DNA of 16,413 nt from Marisimplicoccus sp965655775 (GCA_965655775.1 CBFHHV010000021.1:1-16413), one strand, 5' to 3'. Counted from the first letter of the stretch, positions 8,179 to 16,109 are shown. The notes: a model not told the origin generated them from the letters alone. Made by a program: numbers and translations.

Positions 8179-11060
8179 TTAGAGTCAATTATGGATTTAT
8201 AAACAATCTCTTGTGATCTTGTTCTGGTATTACTTGTTTGTAACAAAGTGTTTTCTCTAGTAGGATAAGTTCTGTTAGAAAGAAAGATAAAGATTAAGTC
8301 TTCTTCAGGATCAGCCCATGCCATTGAGCCAGTATAACCATAATGACCAAAGCTTTCTTTAGATACCCCACCAAATGTTGAAGCATGCTTACCTTCAATT
8401 TGAGGCTTATCAAAACCTACTCCACTTCTATTATCATCTTCACAGAAATAACAAAAATTAAATTTTTCAAATGATTCGTTCGAAAATAATGTCAGATTAT
8501 CATACATGCCTTTCTGGATCATGGCTTGTAGGACAATCGCAACTTCATATGAATTAGAGAACAAGCCTGCATGACCTGATATACCACCAAGCATAGCTGC
8601 GCCCTCATCATGAACATAGCCATGTAATTTAGAATATCTAAAAAAATCATCTCTTTCACTAGGTACTATCTCGTCAAGACTTATTTTTTTATGAGGGTTA
8701 AACATTGTTCTTTTTAGACCTAGTCTTTTAAATACCCTATCATTAGCAAGAACATTAAGTGGTATATTATACTTATCCTCGAACCAAAATTTTAAAAAAT
8801 AAAAAGGTAGATCAGAATATTTATATTCAAGATCCTCTCTTAGCTCGCTATTAATAATTGATTTAAAAATCTTTTCTCTATAATTTGTCTTTAGAAACAA
8901 GTTTTCTGATACTGGTGTAGAAAATGAAGATTTCGAATTTGATTTATAAAATCTAGATTTAGGTTTTTCTTTACTGTCTAGTGTCTCTTCATAAAATGGA
9001 ATCCATGGCCTTAGCCTAGCATAATGAGATAGCATTTCTTTTAAGGGAATTTGACCTTTGTCTTTGAGCCTTTTATTTGGAAATAGTTCAGATAATTTAG
9101 TATTTAATTTTAATTCACCTTTGTCATACTCTTGAAGAACCAAAGGCATGGTGGCAATAATTTTTGTTATTGATGAAAGATCAAAAACATGATCATTTTC
9201 CAGTTTGACTTTCTTTTCATAAGTGTGATATCCAAAACTTTTATTGTAAATAACTTTTCCATTTTTTGATACAAGCATTTGAATAGCGGGAGCTATCATT
9301 GAATCTATACTATTTAAAGCTATAGAGTCAAGAAATGATAACTTCTTTGAATCAAGTCCCTCATAAACGGGGCGAGAGAAACCCAGTATATCTTTTTTGT
9401 CAAAGGTTAACCCATGATTAACATTAAAAAAATTATTTGATACGGGGATCTTACCTTTAAATGATCTAACACCGAACATTAGGTCAGCAGAGATTTCCTG
9501 TGAGATCATATTATTCTGATATGATATAATTATTGACTCAAAATTGTTAATTGATTCAAAAGAATTAAGACTGTATGGGTTCAAGAATAAATTTAAGATG
9601 ACATTATTAGACTTACTTATATTATCTATTTTAGCAACAATGTCGTCAGGTATAATATTTGAAGCATAAGGACTAGAACTAGAACCATGATATGATATTA
9701 TAACTGCATCATAATCAGTTTTATTATAGATTGATGAGTAATTATCACTTTCAAATCTTTCAACGTCAACATACAAATCCATTTTATTAGTTAGATACTC
9801 ACTATTATTATTTTTACCGAAGGATACATGCAAGTATTTTTTATTAGTTGATAATGGTAAAATCTCATCGTTATTCTTGACAAGAGTAATTGCTGATTCC
9901 ATGGCTTTTGAATATAGCAGGGAGTCTTTAGGTGTATTTACTTTTTCAAGAATATTTTTGGGTGTTATCTCTTTGTAATTATTGAGACCTGATTTTGCTT
10001 TAAGAGATAATATCTTCTTGACAGATCTAGATAGTCTAGCATCAGATATTCTTCCTTTGTTATATGAGTCAGTAATTACTTTAACTCCTGAGGAGACACT
10101 AGTAGACATTAAAAGTATATCATTACCAACTTCAAAAGCTCTTAAATCAACATTTATATTAGGATCTTGAAGCACACCTTTCATATCTAGAGCATCAGTT
10201 ACGGTTATTCCACTAAAATTATATTTCTCTCTTAATAATTTAGCAACAGTATTGGATGATAAAGAAGAAGGATAGTTTTTATCAATTGCAGGAACACTTA
10301 GGTGAGCTAACATTACAGATTCTGCAAGCCCATCATCAATAAGTTTCTTAAATGGAAATAATTCAACATTATTTAATCTATTCATATTACCATTTATTAC
10401 TGGAAGTGTTTTATGAGAGTCTTTATCAGTATCTCCATGACCAGGAAAATGCTTAATTGAAGTGTAGACACCTGCATCTTTATGTCCCTGAATGTAGGCC
10501 TTAGCTTTATCATAAACATTATTAGGGTCCTCACCAAATGATCTGTTTCCAATAATTGGATTTTTTGAATTATTATTGACATCAACAGATGGGGAAAAAT
10601 TAAAATGCACACCTATAGCTTTATTTTGCTCTGCCATTCTTTTTGAAATTTCCCTTACAAGAGAATTATCCTGAATTGCTCCTAGAGTCATATTCCATGG
10701 ATGGGCAAATACATCTGATAGTCTTTGAGATGGCCCCCACTCAGCATCCATAGATATAAGTAAAGGGGTTTTTGCAAGTGACTGAAATTTATTAAGCCAA
10801 TCTATATGAGACTTTGTTGTACCAATTGAAAATATTAAACCACCTATTTTATCTTCTACAACAAGTTTTTTTACTTCTTCAAAATTTGACTGTTCTGGTG
10901 AAACCCAATTAACAAAAAGTTGTGACACTTTTTCTTCGGTTGTTAATGATGAGTAAACACTATCAACCCACTTCTTCTCGGGAAGATCTAAATTTTCGTA
11001 TAAATTTTGTGAAAAAACAAAAGTTACATTAAAAAGAATTATAAAAAAGTTTCTCAACAT
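8175..11060 (-). CDS. Periplasmic NagZ-type GH3 beta-N-acetylglucosaminidase fused to a serine beta-lactamase-like hydrolase
   Basis: This 961-residue two-enzyme fusion follows a signal peptide (about 1-17, cut before QNL). The GH3 N-domain (about 30-360) carries the NagZ signature KHFPGHGDTDKDSH (203-216), with the Asp214/His216 acid-base dyad, and the nucleophile Asp289 in TVTDALDMKG. A GH3 C-domain-like segment follows (about 385-550). Residues about 575-955 form a class-C beta-lactamase-like domain: S630-x-x-K633 (SITK), Tyr748 in YSD, and HYGYTGS (906-912) in place of KTG. GH3 enzymes with this loop remove non-reducing GlcNAc from muropeptides. The C-terminal domain may be an amidase, esterase or carboxypeptidase acting on the product, which is inference. 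The fusion occurs in other Bacteroidota. Gene context: 1 nt after the 160-residue ORF and overlapping bshA by ATGA. The amidase heading the operon supports a peptidoglycan role. Confidence 0.92.
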   Translation of the reverse strand: MLRNFFIILFNVTFVFSQNLYENLDLPEKKWVDSVYSSLTTEEKVSQLFVNWVSPEQSNFEEVKKLVVEDKIGGLIFSIGTTKSHIDWLNKFQSLAKTPLLISMDAEWGPSQRLSDVFAHPWNMTLGAIQDNSLVREISKRMAEQNKAIGVHFNFSPSVDVNNNSKNPIIGNRSFGEDPNNVYDKAKAYIQGHKDAGVYTSIKHFPGHGDTDKDSHKTLPVINGNMNRLNNVELFPFKKLIDDGLAESVMLAHLSVPAIDKNYPSSLSSNTVAKLLREKYNFSGITVTDALDMKGVLQDPNINVDLRAFEVGNDILLMSTSVSSGVKVITDSYNKGRISDARLSRSVKKILSLKAKSGLNNYKEITPKNILEKVNTPKDSLLYSKAMESAITLVKNNDEILPLSTNKKYLHVSFGKNNNSEYLTNKMDLYVDVERFESDNYSSIYNKTDYDAVIISYHGSSSSPYASNIIPDDIVAKIDNISKSNNVILNLFLNPYSLNSFESINNFESIIISYQNNMISQEISADLMFGVRSFKGKIPVSNNFFNVNHGLTFDKKDILGFSRPVYEGLDSKKLSFLDSIALNSIDSMIAPAIQMLVSKNGKVIYNKSFGYHTYEKKVKLENDHVFDLSSITKIIATMPLVLQEYDKGELKLNTKLSELFPNKRLKDKGQIPLKEMLSHYARLRPWIPFYEETLDSKEKPKSRFYKSNSKSSFSTPVSENLFLKTNYREKIFKSIINSELREDLEYKYSDLPFYFLKFWFEDKYNIPLNVLANDRVFKRLGLKRTMFNPHKKISLDEIVPSERDDFFRYSKLHGYVHDEGAAMLGGISGHAGLFSNSYEVAIVLQAMIQKGMYDNLTLFSNESFEKFNFCYFCEDDNRSGVGFDKPQIEGKHASTFGGVSKESFGHYGYTGSMAWADPEEDLIFIFLSNRTYPTRENTLLQTSNTRTRSQEIVYKSIIDSK

Positions 11061-11061
11061 A

Positions 11062-11544
11062 TTATATAAATTTAGAAAGCCATGAAGATTTAATATCTAT
11101 TTCAAAATTATTTAAAAGCTCAGATTTAGAATTTATAGTTGTGTTGAATATAATAGTTTCAGGTGAAAAGTCCCCATCTTTAATTTTATTTTTTAAATCA
11201 CTTAGATTTAATGATTCTACTCTATTATCTATTTTAAGGTTAACTACTAACCTATTCAATAAGTCAATTCCAATAGTGTTGGATATATCTCTAATTAGCT
11301 GTAGAGAAAAATCAATAGAGCATCCACCAATTGGATTGACACTTTCATTAACAGCAATTATAATAAATCTTTTATCAATTATTGAATATGAACATTCAAG
11401 GTCTTTGCCATGTGCCTGCCAATTATTAAGAAATGATATGGTTTTATCATTTATAACTCCTATTTCTAATTCATTAAAATCTCTGTTGGATTGGTATATC
11501 CAAATTCTAGAATCATCAGGCATCGTTTTAAAATCAACTATCAT
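11062..11544 (-). CDS. Conserved Flavobacteriia protein of unknown function, often mislabelled ABC transporter ATPase
   Basis: A 160-residue soluble protein with no signal peptide or membrane segment. It begins MIVDFKTMPDDSRIWIYQSN, then has WQAHGKDLECSYSIIDKRFI, a central GGCSIDFSLQLIRDI and a C-terminal SSWLSKFI. From memory, proteins with this architecture are widespread in Flavobacteriia and carry the product name ABC transporter ATPase. I see no Walker A, Walker B or signature motif here, so that name is not supported. The conserved Cys in GGCSID and the WIYQSNR motif are the parts most likely to matter. Its ATG overlaps the TGA of the CCG protein (ATGA, 11541-11544), and its stop is 1 nt from the GH3 start, so it is tightly embedded in the operon. 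Function is unknown. Confidence 0.85.
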   Translation of the reverse strand: MIVDFKTMPDDSRIWIYQSNRDFNELEIGVINDKTISFLNNWQAHGKDLECSYSIIDKRFIIIAVNESVNPIGGCSIDFSLQLIRDISNTIGIDLLNRLVVNLKIDNRVESLNLSDLKNKIKDGDFSPETIIFNTTINSKSELLNNFEIDIKSSWLSKFI

Positions 11545-12314
11545 AAGTCCTCAGCTTTTTCAATCATTTGCGCTATGTCGACTACATCTACACCCTCCTG
11601 TTTAGATGTCATTCCGTCATTCATCATTGTATTGCAGAAGGGACAACTAACTGCTAAAATTTTAGCATCAGTTTTAATTGCCTCTTCAGACCTTTTAATA
11701 TTTATATCTTGGTTTCCTTTTTCAGGTTCTTTAAACATTTGCGCACCACCTGCACCACAACATAAGGATTTTGATTTACAACTTTTCATCTCAACAAGCT
11801 CAGCATCTAATTTATCAATAACCTCTCTAGGAGCCTCATAAATACCATTTGCTCTGCCGAGATAACATGGATCATGATAAGTGATCTTTTTTCCTTTGTA
11901 ATATCCTCCAGAGATTGAAATTTTTTTATCCTTAACAAGGTCATTTATAAAAGTAGTATGATGAATTACCTTATAGTTTCCTCCGAGTTCTGGATATTCA
12001 TTTTTTATAGTATTAAAACAATGGGGGCATGTTGTAATTATTTTTTTTACATCGTATGAATTAAGAATCTCAATATTTGATATAGCTTTCATCTGGAATA
12101 AAAACTCATTACCTGATCTTTTAGCTGGATCGCCCGTGCACGATTCTTCTTTACCAAGAATAGCATATGATATATTTGCTTTATTAAGAATTTTCACAAA
12201 AGCTTTTGTTACCTTTTTTGATCTATCATCAAAACTACCAGCACAACCAATCCAGAATAGATATTCTGGATTTTCGCCTCTTGATTTTAATTCAGATAAA
12301 ATAGGTACTTTCAT
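11541..12314 (-). CDS. Two-CCG-domain (cysteine-rich) iron-sulfur protein, HdrD/GlpC/LutA-like soluble half
   Basis: This 257-residue cytoplasmic protein has two cysteine-rich CCG domains like those in heterodisulfide reductase HdrB/D, GlpC and LutA. Domain 1 uses C24 (GCAGS), C59 (ESCTGDP) and C96-x-x-C99 (TCPHC). Domain 2 uses C150 (HDPCYLGR), C185-C186 (LCCGAGGAQMF) and C224-x-x-C227 (SCPFC). Domain 1 has Thr where the second Cys of CCG would stand, so only domain 2 keeps the full motif and probably the unusual cluster. It completes the membrane iron-sulfur protein encoded two genes upstream: together they equal a single long HdrD/ETF-quinone-oxidoreductase-type polypeptide. Electron donor and acceptor are not shown by the sequence. 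It lies 2 nt after the HAD gene and overlaps the following gene by ATGA. Confidence 0.9.
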   Translation of the reverse strand: MKVPILSELKSRGENPEYLFWIGCAGSFDDRSKKVTKAFVKILNKANISYAILGKEESCTGDPAKRSGNEFLFQMKAISNIEILNSYDVKKIITTCPHCFNTIKNEYPELGGNYKVIHHTTFINDLVKDKKISISGGYYKGKKITYHDPCYLGRANGIYEAPREVIDKLDAELVEMKSCKSKSLCCGAGGAQMFKEPEKGNQDINIKRSEEAIKTDAKILAVSCPFCNTMMNDGMTSKQEGVDVVDIAQMIEKAEDL

Positions 12315-12316
12315 TA

Positions 12317-12766
12317 TTATTTATTTGGGTCCTCGTCGTCAAAGACTTCTATAGTAACTTTCTTTTCAATTAAATCTGTAAATCTTCCATTATATCTTGT
12401 TGCTTTTACAAGATGATTATCAATCCAGTGATAATTTCCTCCTCTAGGCTTGCCCATAAGTAAACTATGATATTTAAAACCATTGTCCTTTAACCACTTT
12501 TCTGTAACTTCTCTGTGAGACTCAATTCTAGCTGTAAAGAAACATATAATGTGACCTTTATCATACCAATTATTAATAGTTTCAAGTGCGTCAGGATAAA
12601 GCTTTGCTGTAACCATTCTTTCAGGCTCCTCATTTGGAACATCATCACAAATTGTTCCATCAATATCTATTAAATAGTTTTTAATCCCTTCAGGTAAAAT
12701 TGGACTTACTGTCTCTCCTTTTTCAATTTTTTTATGTAAATAATTTTCTACTTCTTCTTTTTTCAT
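12317..12766 (-). CDS. Small HAD-superfamily phosphatase-like protein
   Basis: This 149-residue cytoplasmic protein has the HAD motifs in order: DIDGT (D34, D36) as motif I with nucleophile and acid/base, FFTAR (T78) as motif II, GKPRGG (Lys106) as motif III and HWIDN (Asp116) as motif IV. No cap domain fits in this length, so a protein-, nucleotide- or small-substrate phosphatase of the minimal type is likely. From memory, close Flavobacteriia relatives are often named phosphoheptose isomerase, which does not fit: there is no SIS fold and the HAD motifs are complete. The substrate is unknown. It sits between the two halves of an iron-sulfur electron-transfer module, 9 nt after one and 2 nt before the other, which suggests obligatory co-expression. 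Confidence 0.85.
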   Translation of the reverse strand: MKKEEVENYLHKKIEKGETVSPILPEGIKNYLIDIDGTICDDVPNEEPERMVTAKLYPDALETINNWYDKGHIICFFTARIESHREVTEKWLKDNGFKYHSLLMGKPRGGNYHWIDNHLVKATRYNGRFTDLIEKKVTIEVFDDEDPNK

Positions 12767-12775
12767 ATTTAATTT

Positions 12776-14095
12776 TTAGGATTCTTGGATCCATAGTTCC
12801 CTATCCTGTTGATTGTAAGGCCATGGGGCTCCATTATTTTCAATGTTATTCATCATATTATTTAAATCCGGATGAGCGGATGATTCTTCCATTATCAAGT
12901 ATTGTCTCATATCCATAATTATTGACAACGGGTCAATGTTAATTGGGCAGGCCTCAACACATGCATTACAAGAAGTACAAGCCCACAGCTCTTCTTTAGT
13001 AATGTAGTTGTCTAATAATCTGTAACCATCATCAACAAATTTACCTTTATTAACTGATATATTTTTTGAAACCTTTTCAAGTCTGTCTCTTGTATCCATC
13101 ATAATCTTTCTTGGAGATAATTTTTTTCCGGTAAGATTTGCAGGACACTCGCTTGTACATCTTCCACATTCAGTACAAGAATAAGCATTCATTAATTGAA
13201 CCCAGTTTAAGTCAAGTACATCTGAGGCTCCAAATTTATCAACATTTCCATTTGATTGGGATGCTTTATCAGGGTAGAACATCAATAGAACTTCATTTTT
13301 AACTGACTCTAATATTCCAAACTTTCCTTTACTCTCAAGATTTGCATAGTATGTGTTTGGAAAGGCTAAAAGAATGTGTAAATGTTTAGAATAATACAGA
13401 TAGTTTAGAAAAAAGAAAATTCCGATAATATGTAGCCACCAAAAAATTCTTTCAAATAGATAAACAGTAGAAGTTTCAAATGAATCAAATAATGGAACCA
13501 TAAAAGAGGAAACAGGAAAGGATCCAGCTTTATAGTAGCCTTCAAAATTTCTCTCTTGAAGAATTAGATCAGTTGCATTCATAGAGAGGAACAGTAACAT
13601 CAGGACTATCTCAAAATAGAGTATATTATCAGCATCAAACTTTGGCCATCCCTTCATCTCATTACTCAAAAATCTCTTTATTTTAACTATATTTCTTCTG
13701 GTCCAAAATAAAATAACTGAAATTAAGACTAGTAATGCTAAAATCTCAAAAGAAGCAATTAAAAAGTTGTAAAAATTAGAATTAAAGTATTTAGAAAAAA
13801 ATCTATGTGAACCGGTTACCCCATCGATTAATATCTCAAGAAGTTCAATATTAATTATAATAAACCCAATATAAACTATTACATGTAAAAATCCTGAAAT
13901 TGGTTTAGTGACCATTTTGGATTGACCAAGGGCAATTCTAATCATATTAGAAAGTCTTTTTTTTGGATTATCAGTCCTATCAATTGGTTTACCAAGTTTT
14001 ATAACAGTAATTAATTTTTTGATATTATATATAAAAAAACCAACTGATGTTATCAGTAGAATCGTAAATATTATGTTGGGTAGAATATTAATCAT
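12776..14095 (-). CDS. Membrane-bound 2x[4Fe-4S] oxidoreductase subunit (NarI/HdrE-like domain plus ferredoxin domain)
   Basis: This 439-residue integral membrane electron-transfer subunit has an N-terminal anchor (about 5-25) followed by hydrophobic spans at about 68-90, 108-131, 157-178 and 217-236. They contain His71, His222, His238 and His240, candidates for b-type haem ligands as in NarI/HdrE-type proteins. The C-terminal cytoplasmic part has two [4Fe-4S] motifs: C307, C310, C313, C317 (CTECGRCTSECPA) and C373, C376, C379, C383 (CTSCNACVEACPI). Long single-chain relatives continue into CCG domains; here these are encoded separately at 11541-12314. The most likely job is exchange of electrons between a soluble donor, such as ETF, and menaquinone, but no ETF or dehydrogenase gene is in the window. 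Its start directly abuts the MCE gene stop. Confidence 0.9.
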   Translation of the reverse strand: MINILPNIIFTILLITSVGFFIYNIKKLITVIKLGKPIDRTDNPKKRLSNMIRIALGQSKMVTKPISGFLHVIVYIGFIIINIELLEILIDGVTGSHRFFSKYFNSNFYNFLIASFEILALLVLISVILFWTRRNIVKIKRFLSNEMKGWPKFDADNILYFEIVLMLLFLSMNATDLILQERNFEGYYKAGSFPVSSFMVPLFDSFETSTVYLFERIFWWLHIIGIFFFLNYLYYSKHLHILLAFPNTYYANLESKGKFGILESVKNEVLLMFYPDKASQSNGNVDKFGASDVLDLNWVQLMNAYSCTECGRCTSECPANLTGKKLSPRKIMMDTRDRLEKVSKNISVNKGKFVDDGYRLLDNYITKEELWACTSCNACVEACPINIDPLSIIMDMRQYLIMEESSAHPDLNNMMNNIENNGAPWPYNQQDRELWIQES

Positions 14096-15010
14096 TTACT
14101 TTCTACCAAAAACTGAGAAATGAACATATTTTTTTGGATTTGATTTTATATCAATAATTAAAGAGTTTAAACTCTCTATTGATGAATTAAGGTTATTGTA
14201 AACTTCATCTTCATTGATTAACTTACCAATTGTAGAATTATCTGATTCTAACTTATTTACAATTGAACTAATACCATCAACTGAAACTTCAAGGTTAGCA
14301 AGCAAGTTAGATAATCCAAAAGAATTTAATTCCTCTGACACCTCTGATAGATTTGAACTAATCTTTTCAAAATTATCTATAGTATTATTAATTTGAGCAT
14401 TCTTATCTGTTAAAGTTTTTTCAATAATAATTGAAGAGTTATTTATAGCATTGATTGCAGATGTTAAAACATTAATAGACTCTTTAATTTGTTCTTGAGT
14501 CTGCCTATTTAAGACATTAGAGGCTCCAGTGAAGATTGAGTCAACACTTGTAATTGTACTCTGCAGCTGTCTTGAAAGAGGCTCAATCTGCCTATTTATT
14601 AATTCTGTTAATCCAGGTCTTACACTAGAATTAAGTGTGTCTCCAGTCTTTACTATTGACTCTCTTTCAAAAATTGGATCTATTGAGATAGCAAGCCCAC
14701 CTAAAACTCCAGTTTCATATATTGAGGCTGTACTTTTTGAAGAAAAATTCAATTTATCTTTAACCTTTAGAGTAACTAAAATTTTAGTTGAGTTAGAAAG
14801 AAAGTCTAATTCAGTTACGTTTCCAATAGATAGACCATTTATCATTACATTGGCACCAACTAATAGACCATCTACTCCGTCATAGACAGCATATATAGTT
14901 TTTTGTTTATCTAGAAGTGATGATCCTTTTAAAAAATTAAATCCAAAGATAAATAGAAGGATAGTTAATAAAACAAAAAATGCAGCTTTGATTTCTTTAG
15001 ATAGTCTCAA
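14096..15010 (-). CDS. MCE/MlaD-family lipid-transport protein
   Basis: This 304-residue inner-membrane-anchored periplasmic protein has an N-terminal basic stretch (RLSKEIK) and a TM helix (about 8-28). A single MCE domain (about 36-115) follows, with YAVYDGVDGLLVGANVMING, IGNVTELDF and TASIYETGVLGGLAI. The region from about 130 to 295 is helical with a coiled-coil look (IEKTLTDKNAQINNTIDNFE and similar). MCE proteins form hexameric rings or tubes that move lipids between membranes. The MlaE permease and MlaF ATPase partners are not encoded here. The start codon is TTG (15008-15010): the next in-frame codons upstream lead to TGA at 15017-15019 with no ATG, and the protein begins exactly where the family does. 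It follows the amidase after 65 nt and abuts the iron-sulfur gene. Confidence 0.9.
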   Translation of the reverse strand: MRLSKEIKAAFFVLLTILLFIFGFNFLKGSSLLDKQKTIYAVYDGVDGLLVGANVMINGLSIGNVTELDFLSNSTKILVTLKVKDKLNFSSKSTASIYETGVLGGLAISIDPIFERESIVKTGDTLNSSVRPGLTELINRQIEPLSRQLQSTITSVDSIFTGASNVLNRQTQEQIKESINVLTSAINAINNSSIIIEKTLTDKNAQINNTIDNFEKISSNLSEVSEELNSFGLSNLLANLEVSVDGISSIVNKLESDNSTIGKLINEDEVYNNLNSSIESLNSLIIDIKSNPKKYVHFSVFGRK

Positions 15011-15074
15011 GTTAGTTCAGGTTTAATAATGTAAAAATAAGAATAATTTAGTTAGTTAATTATTATATGTAATC

Positions 15075-16109
15075 TCAATTAAGTCTTTGAATCTTATTAT
15101 TTTGATATGTTACTAAAAAAGATGAATTGAATCCATAATTCTTTGCAGTTCTTAAAGCCTTATTTGCTTCTTCTAAAGTTTTATGTTTTCCATACAGATA
15201 TTTATAAATCTCTCCTTCCCTAACAACATCAACGGCATTTAACCCCTTAAAGTTGTATGGCTTTAACTCTAAGAGTTTATTACTTGCAGCTATTTGAACT
15301 CTATAATAAATAAAATCTGTGTTTCCATCTTCTAAAAGATTTGAAGTTGATAAATTTTTATAAAAATCATCTCTATATTTTACAACAGCCTTTGAAATAG
15401 CATCAGCCATTTCTGTTTGACCTTCATTTGAATTTAAGTATGAACCTTCACTTTTATTAGTTAAAAAACCCGTTTCAATCAATACACTAGGCATGTAAGT
15501 ATATTTAAGAACAATAAAACCAGCCTGTTTTACATTTCTATTTTTTCTTTTTAACCTGGTAACAAAACTATTTTGGATATATGAAGCGGCAGTTATACTT
15601 TGATCTAAATATTCCTCTTGCATTAATGTAAGTCCAATAACTGATTCTGGATTACTAGGATCAAATCCATCATATTTATTAATATAATCATCCTCAAAAA
15701 AAATTACTGAATTTTCTTTTTTGGCAACTTCAAAGTTTCTTTGATTTGCATGAAGTCCAAGGACAAATGTACCAGCTCCGTAAGCCTGCGAAGTATGGGC
15801 ATCACAATGTATCGAAAGAAATAACTGAGCATTTGATTTATTAGCGATATTAGCTCGCTCAACAAGATTTACAAAAACATCTTTTTTTCTTGTATATACT
15901 ACGTTTATTCCTTGATTTTCTAATTGTTTTCCCAATTTTAATGAGATATTCAGTGCAATCTTTTTTTCTAAATATCCATTTCCAGTATTTCCTGGGTCTT
16001 TTCCACCATGTCCGGCATCTATTACAACAGTGAAGTCATCACTCTGGCTAAATGAGTAATTAATTGTAATTGTAATAAATATTAAAGCTATAAGCCTAAT
16101 TGAATTCAT
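15075..16109 (-). CDS. AmiC-type N-acetylmuramoyl-L-alanine amidase with C-terminal SPOR-like domain
   Basis: This 344-residue exported zinc amidase (Amidase_3) cuts the MurNAc-L-Ala bond during cell separation and envelope turnover. A signal peptide (about 1-21) precedes the catalytic domain (27-250). Zinc ligands are His34 in VIDAGHGGKDPG, Glu48 in YLEKKIALN and His101 in LSIHCDAH; the catalytic Glu212 is in VLIETGFLTN. An insert (about 125-182) with helix-like NPESVIGLTLMQEEYLDQ occupies the place of the autoinhibitory helix of division amidases, which implies activation by a LytM/EnvC-type partner (not in the window). The C-terminal 85 residues (YYRVQIAAS, then YKYLYGKHKTLEEANKAL and GFNSSFLVTY) look like a SPOR domain, which binds denuded septal glycan. 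It heads the minus-strand gene run and is divergent from the LptD-like gene. Confidence 0.95.
   Translation of the reverse strand: MNSIRLIALIFITITINYSFSQSDDFTVVIDAGHGGKDPGNTGNGYLEKKIALNISLKLGKQLENQGINVVYTRKKDVFVNLVERANIANKSNAQLFLSIHCDAHTSQAYGAGTFVLGLHANQRNFEVAKKENSVIFFEDDYINKYDGFDPSNPESVIGLTLMQEEYLDQSITAASYIQNSFVTRLKRKNRNVKQAGFIVLKYTYMPSVLIETGFLTNKSEGSYLNSNEGQTEMADAISKAVVKYRDDFYKNLSTSNLLEDGNTDFIYYRVQIAASNKLLELKPYNFKGLNAVDVVREGEIYKYLYGKHKTLEEANKALRTAKNYGFNSSFLVTYQNNKIQRLN

Noticed and set aside
8175..11060. Antibiotic-resistance beta-lactamase
   Set aside because: The serine-hydrolase domain has HYGYTGS instead of KTG and is fused to a peptidoglycan-type GH3, so a cell-wall role is more likely than drug resistance.
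11062..11544. ABC transporter ATPase
   Set aside because: No Walker A, Walker B or ABC signature motif is present in the 160 residues; the name is probably inherited.
11141..11605. 154-codon plus-strand frame opposite the 160-residue protein and the end of the CCG gene
   Set aside because: It lies antisense to two well-supported coding regions, has no recognisable domain, and low-complexity AT-rich DNA readily leaves such frames open.
14529..14885. 118-codon plus-strand frame inside the MCE gene
   Set aside because: Antisense to the MCE domain, whose motifs are clear on the other strand; no start context or family features.
15049..15057. TTAGTTAGTTA short tandem repeat
   Set aside because: Under three copies of a 4-nt unit in AT-rich spacer; expected by chance.
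15042..15064. Inverted repeat AATAATT / AATTATT between amidase and MCE gene as a terminator
   Set aside because: The 7-bp stem is all A-T with a 9-nt loop, and no clean U-run follows; too weak to call, and the genes look co-transcribed.
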